This document shows, piece by piece, positions 27,901 to 36,900 of a stretch of DNA of 64,000 nt; position 1 is the first letter of the stretch, and the number at the start of each line of letters is the position of its first letter. The stretch is from positions 957,938 to 1,021,937 of the forward strand of contig JBAIAA010000702.1 of assembly GCA_037893245.1 (NCBI GenBank). The letters run 5' to 3'. The stretch comes from Crossaster papposus (taxonomy: Eukaryota > Echinodermata > Asteroidea > Velatida > Solasteridae). The notes beneath the pieces were generated by a model, which saw only the letters and a list, made by a program, of their open reading frames with translations, was not told the DNA's origin and made no database searches. Made by a program: the position numbers and the translations under genes.

Positions 27901-30900
27901 CAGTGCATCGAAGGGGAATATAATAATAATCATCCTTTACTCGAAGCTGGTGTGCTGATTTGCGAAGGACGCGGCTACAACGTAGTCGAGCCGCTGGCAC
28001 GTAAAGGTGCTTATGGCAGCCGGCCACATCGTCTCATATACGACTACGGAGCACAGCCATAGATCAAAAGCGTTTGATTTTTCCAGAGGGAGGAAAACCG
28101 AAAGACCCGGAGAAAAAACCTCGTGGCACAGGAGAGAACCAACGCACAACTCTACTCACATATGGTCCGGGCCGGGAATCGAACCCGGGCCACATTAATA
28201 ACAGGCGAGCGCTTTACGCACAAGCCACCCATGCTAGTGGCGGTCACCGCTGCGGTTTCCTATAGAAATTGTACGTACATGTACACTAGCACATTCCACG
28301 CTCAGTCTTAGACTTTCTGTCTCCCAAGGAAAATCCTCTGCAGAGTAATTTCTTTCCCAGTCTTCTGACGTGTTTATATCTCCCCCGACTGACAGGACAG
28401 AAACTGCGCATTTCATTGTCCTTTAATTTAAACAAAAAAAACGATCGCATGTCAATATTTTGCACGTCAAAGTATAGTGAACATCGAGCAATAACCACTA
28501 CTGAAAACTGCAATGTCTTTCGGTAAACATTGGGTAACTTCATACAGTGTTTCAAGAGATGAAGTCATTTATCATAGGTTTATTGCCCACTTGCTCCTTT
28601 CAGCTTCCTTGGGAAAGGCGTCATCCGTGCACCCCCGGAAGACATCTTCAAAGCTGTGAAGAATCCCAGAACCCGGTTTATCTACGACAACATGCTAAAG
28701 GTACAGAACCAGCCTCAGGCTTAACTCTGAGGTTTCTGAATACCTGCATTTTTATTATCACTTCATTTCTTTCATATATGTGAGGCGTTCTGGCAAAATG
28801 AGACGGAACTGGGCACAGGGCATAGTGGAGAAAACTGCCAAATAATTAATAATTTTCAGATTTATTTATATTTGTAACCTTTGGTATGCCTGCTAACTCT
28901 ATTTTGTAAAAAGAAATAGTATGAAAGTTGTGGAATAGTAGTGTTTTCAAGGAATTGTTTTTACAATTTTCCATATCACACGTACAAAACTCGAAACTCA
29001 AAATGCCTTTTTCTCAATATTTTACTCTTGCGACATGTTGAGGAATGCGAAATGTAAACAGCCATAACTTGTCAATGAAATGTCAGATTGGAGCGCAACA
29101 AACAGCATTGTCCAGTTCCGTCTCATTTTGCCAGAACCCCTCACATAATGTGACCCACGCCACAAAAAGGGGTATTACACTGGGTAGCTAGACTTTTTTT
29201 AGTGCCGGCTGTTTTCGGGCTGCCGGTAGTTTCAGCTCATTCAACTGCAAGATCGAGGAGCGTGCTCGCGCTCGCGGGCCAACTGAGTAATGTATACTTG
29301 TGTGCATCAGTGCATGTATATACATGTGTGTATAGTGTATACCTTTGCAGTTAATGATGAATGTTTAAGTTCTTCCTGAATAAAGTTATGTTAATGCAAG
29401 AAATAAGAAATAAAATACCTTCTTTACAGCAACTTGACTTTGTATCTCCTCTTCTTTAAGGATGCCCACAGCTTAACAGCTTTGTCAAAGGGGAAGTGTT
29501 CAATTGAGGGGCCTTCAAGTGCGATGCGCATGATGGAGTCTAGTGTGTCCTCTGCCATCCTGTTTCGGATCACGCTCTTAATCAATTTCATTCTCGAAAA
29601 ATCGCGTTCACAGTCAGCTGTGTGAGGAGGCAGCACTTTGTAAATTTGTGCCAGTTCCGAGAGTGTGGGGAAAATGTTTATGCTGGACTCTGCTGCCAGC
29701 TTGTTGACAAACTCATCCACTTTAAGCTTGTAGTCCTGTGCAGTGTGTGCATAGTGAATAAAGTCCCTCAGTTCACTTAGTGCCTGTTCTTTGGGAAGAG
29801 CAAACCTGTCTACCAATGTCTCTAGGTGCTTGAACAACTTCTGATGATGATCACCTGCAGTAGGTTTGGGATCTGTCTGGGCTGTTGTATCAGGCATGTA
29901 CAATGTAGCTTCCTGGATCAAATAGGCAGCTGAGTGCAGACATGATTTCAGTTTCTTTAAATCTGTTTTCCAGATTTTCTACTAAGCTGCTTATGAATAT
30001 GTTCTTTGTTTTCTGATTGAATTTTAATGTTTCTTCCTCAAGACTAAAGCCTATGCTTCACAGTGACCTTATTGTCCTCCAGTTTATCTACAATAGCCTT
30101 GAGGCTCGTTGTCATATCTCTACTCTCTTGTGCTTTCAAAGATGCCACAGTGGCTGCTACTGACATGTTCATATTTGCCATCTCAATCTTGGATGTCTGC
30201 AATACTCTGCTCAGTCTATTGACAGTAGGTAGAACATCACACAAAAGAAGCAGTGTTGCTAGGAAATCAAACTTGGTCATCAGATGGAACAGACCTGTTG
30301 CACGTATATCAGCTCGTTCTTCCCCTTCACGCTCAAGACTGATGAGTACACTTGGTAGGATATTCTTCAGCTTTACTGCACACTCTCCTAGAGCCAACCA
30401 CCTTGTTTCTGCAGGATTAGTGACTTTTCCTGATTCCTGAAGAGTGCTATGCAACATTTGCTGCACTGCTGACAATCCCCTATCCCTCACAGAACTCCTG
30501 TGATAGAAAGCATACAGTTGCTTCAGTGTTGTCTTGAACTGTCGAACTGAAGGAATTTTATCTCCTGCATGAGACACTGCCAGGTTGAGTTTATGTGCAG
30601 CACAGTGTTGTCCAACTGCCCTTGCAATGGGTCTATCTAGCTCATACTTGTCCGTTTGCTTTTCGACTTGTCTTTCAATTATTTTTTTCACTGCCCCATT
30701 TTTCTTTCCTGTCAGCACTGCTGCACCGTCTGTGCCAATGCCCCTCAGCTTTGCATACTGCAAGCCATTGCTTTCAATATATCCCGTCACTTTCTGGCAT
30801 ATGTTGTCAGCATTGAGAGTCACGAAACAATCACTGGTATCTTTGGCAGCAATGGCATGTTCCTCACCAAGCTGAATGTTCTCCTCCGCATCACTGTCGG

Positions 30901-33900
30901 TATCATTGCTGAGTTCAGTTTCTTGTCTGTCCGCTCCTTCCTTGTTAGATTGTGATGTGGTCAAACAATCCAATATTTTCAGGTATCGCACACAAACATC
31001 ACCATTCTTTGTGATGAATCGAGCATGGATGACCATTTGTTCGATTACAGAACAGTCTGTTGTTTCATCAAACATTAATGAAAAGTTTCTGCTCTCCTTC
31101 AATTCTTCTAAAATCTCTGTTTCAATGACTTCGCTCATACACTTCAGAAATTCCTTGACAGCAGTGGTTGATGTGTATTTTGCATTTTTTCCTTTACATA
31201 TTTTCCCCAGTATGTCCACACCTAGTAACTTTGCCAGGTTCAGTAATTTGGGGAAATTAGTCGAATGGGCAATGTTGTTTTTGCACAAAAAATACAAGCA
31301 GTGAAATGCCTGCACCATCCCATCTGTAGAAATATGTACAGGTCTTGCAAAGGCTTCTGGAACAGAAAGACTTTGCTGAAGAAGGAGTTCAGTCTTTACA
31401 GAGTCCTTGTGCTCTACTGATTCAGCATGATCCTTCACGCTTTGCAATCTCAGCCTAATACATGGAGCTGTGTTCCAAGCAGTGCGACCATAAGGCATTT
31501 TGTTATATTTTTGACAACACCTACAGTACATACCATCATTTTCGACGTACTTCAACCATGGTCGACATTTCTGCCATGCAGGGACAAATTTAGATGCGAC
31601 CTTTAATTTCTTGCTTTTGGCAACGAATTCCGCTCTTGACTGGCTACAACCAGGCCCACTACTACATGCAGCATGAGTAGTAAAAGCTGTTTCAGTATTT
31701 TCGCTAGCTTCGGTGTTCGCCAACTTCACGCATTCATCCTGCTCTTCAACTTTGTCCTCTTTTCGCTTTAAAAACCTGGTCATTGACGACTGCATTTTCC
31801 TTTCAAAATCCCTGACCTTGCACTAGGGCAGGCCTACAGCGTGCACGTGCGCGATCATCGACAGAACTAAATTTGTTTACACAATACACAACTAAACTGC
31901 ATCCGATTACACACACTGCGCTGTGTACAGTTGTACATGTACATGTACATGTACATGTACATGTACATGTACGTCAGCAGTACGATTCATGCGTTCCGTT
32001 TCTGGCCAGCCGCAAGCATGCAGCGCGTGCTAGCGTGACCCATATAAACATATTAAGCCCCATGGTTACCAGCCAAAACCGCAACGAAGGCAATGTACTG
32101 GCTACGGCTTCAAATTACATGAATCTATGGTATATTAGCAGCAGCCACTTGGCATTAGATGCAACATTGGATAGTCTGGTTCCCGGACACAACGAACCAG
32201 AAAGTCAGACCAAAATATGTTGGTTTCCAGACCAAAATGTTTTGGTCTGGAAACCGGAAAACCTGCGAGCGCTACATATCGGTGGTGCGTGCATAATAAC
32301 CATGCGGCCAGTGCATCAGTGATTGCGGCATGCAGCATACATGTACAAAATAATGGACACGTGGAACACAAAGCTTTACTTTTATTACGTACAACAGCAG
32401 ATCATTTTAGGTAAGATAAAATGTATAAAAATCAAAACAAAAAGACAATTTTTCATAAAGAAAAACCTTTCAAAAAAGTCCTTTTCTCTGTCAAAACTAC
32501 AAAATTGCTATGTGATGTAGCAAAAAGTACAAAATCGCGATGTAATTCAGCAAAATTTGTGCCGGCCGGCAAGCTTCATTTTTACCCCGAGTGCCGGCCG
32601 GTGATGTTGAGTTCCGGCTACCGCCGGCCGGCGCCGGCCAGCTTAGCTACAACCCTGTGTGTCCTGGTCACACACATGGTTGGAAAGCCTACAATGTAAC
32701 CTTTCATTTGGTGTATAATAGAGCTCTATAGCATCGCATCTTTCATTTTGGAGATATGACGTGTTTAAACAATGATTACTTCCTTGGAGTTCAAATTACA
32801 CAACTGAAAAAGCAGGCTTTGAAATAGCCGGCTCTGTTGTAGTACAACAGAACGATGCACACACAATGGTTGGGGTTTTCTCCCACTTTATTCATCAAAA
32901 CCATGTTTCTTTGAATGAAACCTGAAAGTATAGATTTTTAGAATGTCATTTATGACAAAAAATGTAAATCACATTTTGGTGAAATGTTTACCTCTCAATG
33001 GTGAGTGGGCCATTACATGATAATGCACAGTGCGACTTATACTTTTTTGTAGAGACGGTCACAAATAGGTTTTCAAAACCCACTGACTTCAGAGATTTAA
33101 AGTTACTTTTGCTGTGTTATTATAAAGTTTCACCCTCGCCCTTCCGAAAAATGATGCATCAAACCAAAAATCCACCAATGTTTAGATATGAAATGTTTAC
33201 TATAACATTTTAACAACAATTCAGGCATATAGTTTTTGGACTTATAGGTGCAAAAGCAAACATACAAATTTAAGAAATATTAGGAGAAAAATAATAGATT
33301 TTAACTTCTTTTAGGATACAAGTAAATAATGATTCTGGGCCTCTACCTTTAATTAATAAATACCTAGGAGAGTTGATGGCAGCTGATTGGTCGAGACTCG
33401 ATCTCGTGGAGGGCATTATTTTGTACTAATTGCCCGGCTTTCAAGAAGAAGCGAATATATGTCCCTTGAACCAGCATTAATCAAGCATCATGTACATTGT
33501 AAGCCAATGATTGGCCGAATGCAACAGTCCTACGGTAACTTGTAACAAGGACGCGTCAAATATTGATACTGCGCGCTATAAATGTACGCGTAGAACGTTT
33601 GTATCTACATGTACGATGTATACGCACGGCATTTTTCAAAATGAGTTTGTCGTCTGTTAACGCTAGCGCGTTGCTATGCACGGTGGGCATCAGTAGTCAG
33701 CTAGTCTGGTCTCAAAGTATGGGTAATAATAACAACACATATTGAAGAGACAGGGTACCATGCATAAGCTAAAATATGGCCCCTGAACATGAAAACAAAA
33801 CACTGAAAATATCGCCGAAAGAAAAGTCACGAAATTTGGGAGATTTTTACCATTTTTCTTGTTAAAAATGTATTTATTAAAAGGAATAACAGTCTGAGGA

Positions 33901-36900
33901 CCCGGTCATTACTGCGTTATAATGACCGGGTCCTCAGACTGTTATTCCCTAAGTAAAACATACAAATTTAAGAAGTATTAGAACAAAACAATAGATTTTA
34001 AGGACACAGAAAGAATAACAATTAAGCAATAGAAAAGACTTTTAAACTTGGTTAGCCATGATATTTCTTTTCTTTAGAATAGTTTTTACGTGTTCCTGTA
34101 TAAGAATCTGGTTTTTTTTTTATAAATCCAATTTAAAATTGTTGGGGCCTATTATCAAATTATTCATTCTCTATTATCTTAAACTTGTTAATCTGTGCAT
34201 GCCTATGCTAATAAAAGGTGTCTGCTTAATCAAAGGAAAATTGATGTTTGTAAAAACATACTATCTTCTAATATAAATAATAAAAATATTTTCTGGATAA
34301 TTCGCTAATACTACTATCTGGTATATTTTATCTCTCTTTGTAGAAAATGGACATCATTAAGGAACTTAATGACAGAGTTCAAATTGGTAAGTACTGGTGG
34401 TGATTCAACATGTTCTAAGAGAAAATGTTGCATTGTCATTGTGTTAAGTACACTAGCCTCCTTCAACCTTGATTTAAAACTTAAAGGAAAACTTAAAGGC
34501 AATGTATACAACATTTGCTTGTGCTGTGAGCTAAGTTATCCCTATCCCTGCTACACGCAGCACATCAGAGAAAAAAAGTCTGGTGCACTTTAATGCATTC
34601 TCTGCTGTCAACACAAGTGCATAAACGACCACAGTCTCGGACTACTCAGAGCTAGTTGAACAATACCAGAGATGGATTCTGCTGCGTTTGGGAACTACAG
34701 ACTCTGAAGCAGTTTGACCTTACGATTTTTGACCCGATGGATTTTGCTGCACTGTTCTATCACGTCATTTGGATATCTGCTGCACTTTGCTGGGTGTAGC
34801 AGGGTGTCTAGCCAAAATACACTGGATGGTTATAGGGTTAAAGAACAATTTTGGAAGCACCTTAGACATACAACATGCATGTGTTTCTTGCATAACACTA
34901 TCGCACCTTTTCCCAGAGGTTGCAATTTTAGGGTTAATTTAGTAACTATTTCTTCATGCAAATTTGTTTTGTAGTTACTAATCATGGTTTTTTTGGGGGG
35001 CGGGTCGTATTTATCATTGTGCAGTTTATGCAGTTCATGAAGTCCCTCAGCTTCTGAGAAAAGAATCCAGAGATTTCTGCCTTCTACAAACTAGCAAAAT
35101 TGAGGTATTTATGGAATTGTTTAGTTCTACCCTAACCATGCACAATCCAATATAGATTGTCAATATTAGACTTAAGTTTTTTACAATTTGTAAAGGTAAA
35201 AAAAGTGCACTTTTCACTAAAAATAACAAGTTAGTTTTTGTATCTTTTTAAGAGGAATAGAATGTTGGCTAAATATGTTCCCAAGACAAATTCATTAAAA
35301 TTTGAGTAAACGTCAAAATCCGGTTCAAGTGACTTTGTCATACACGCGCATTCATAATGTACCGTATTACTAGTGCCCATTGGCTAAATATGCTGTAGCA
35401 CGTTAACTTGGTACCAATGGTTCAAGTTGAAGTAACATTACACTTTTGAACTGGATAGTTAGTCACAGGAATATGTTAAGAATCGTCAGAGAAAACATCC
35501 ATAGTAACTTCTGCCTTTTTCTTAAAGGGGCATTCCGTCCTGGAACCACCAAATTGGGCTACAAAACGCATATCGAAATGCTATTATATGGAAAGAGCAT
35601 TTAAAAGTAGGATACAAATGTTCATACAACCACCCTTTAAAAGTTTATAGTTTTATGTTACTCTTGTAATGGAGTTATTATTAGTGTATTAGTGCTGTGT
35701 CTGTGTGTACATTGAATCTTCTGCATGAAGGAGATTCATGGCTGTAAATATGTATGTGACAAAATGTCCGCTGCAGGGTTTTGTCCGAGATTTTTACAGG
35801 AAGAGTAAGACATCAGGTTAGCTTCCTTTCAACCAGGGGCCAAGTTCATCTAGCTGCTTAGTACAAACCTTTGCTTAGCACAAACAAGTCTTGCTCAGTA
35901 AAAACAGGTTACCAGCAAAAACTCCACATGCTTTTCATGCTGAGCGAAAACCAGCTGAATACCAGTCACAAACAATATACAATACATCACCTGAAAGTTT
36001 GGTTTGTAACCCTGTTTTTATTTTGGCCAAGGAAGAATGTTCATTTTCATGTATAAGCAATTTGTTGTGCTTAGCAGCTTCCAGTAATTGGCCCCAGACT
36101 ATTGAAATAGGACGTTAAGTAAACAGTCAAAAACATGAAATTTGCGGGTATTTTAGGACAGAATGATCCTTTATAATGCCTGACTTTTCAAACTCCTCCA
36201 CGCACCAGGGTTCGTCACACATTGTAGCCTTCACATCGGTTAACATGGCCGAGTGTCCCCCATTAGATGCCATCCCCCGGGCCCACGTCCTTCCCAGCGG
36301 TTGGATTATTGAGCCTGTGGTTGACAACAGAGGATCATGCTTCTCCATGGTCACCTACATGGTGCAGGCAAGTATTGCAATAAAAAAAAAAGGGGGGAAG
36401 TGCTGTATTTTGTGTGGTTTTTTTTATATTATTATTTCAAGTCTTGCTAATATTATTGTATAGAGAGAAGACAATGAGAAAAGGGCACAGTTTGTAGAGG
36501 TGGGAGGAAAACCCCAGAAGAATATCCTGTGGAAAGCCCACGGAATCAGGCAGGTCTGAAAACCCAATCCACATATTGGCCAAGGTGGAATTTGAACCCG
36601 GGTCATAGTGGTGAAAGGCGAGGACAAAACCGCTACACCAACCCGACTCCCAATTTGCTGTAGTGTTGGTTTGGCGCCATTTGGCATCTACAATGTACAT
36701 GTATGTAGGACATCACCAGTTAATTTTAATGCTGACACTAAATGGTCCTTTGTGAATGCCAGTGGAGTGGATTTGGCACCGCAGTTTTTGCAGTGTAGTT
36801 GTATTTCAATGAAATGTTAATGACATTTCTTATGAATTTTTATGACATTCTCTAAAATTGACCAATGTAATTGTTATGATCTCTTATTTACTTATTTTGG

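Noticed and set aside
32222-32255. Perfect 34-bp palindrome as a regulatory operator
   Set aside because: It is inside the hAT element's subterminal region and most likely part of that repeat.
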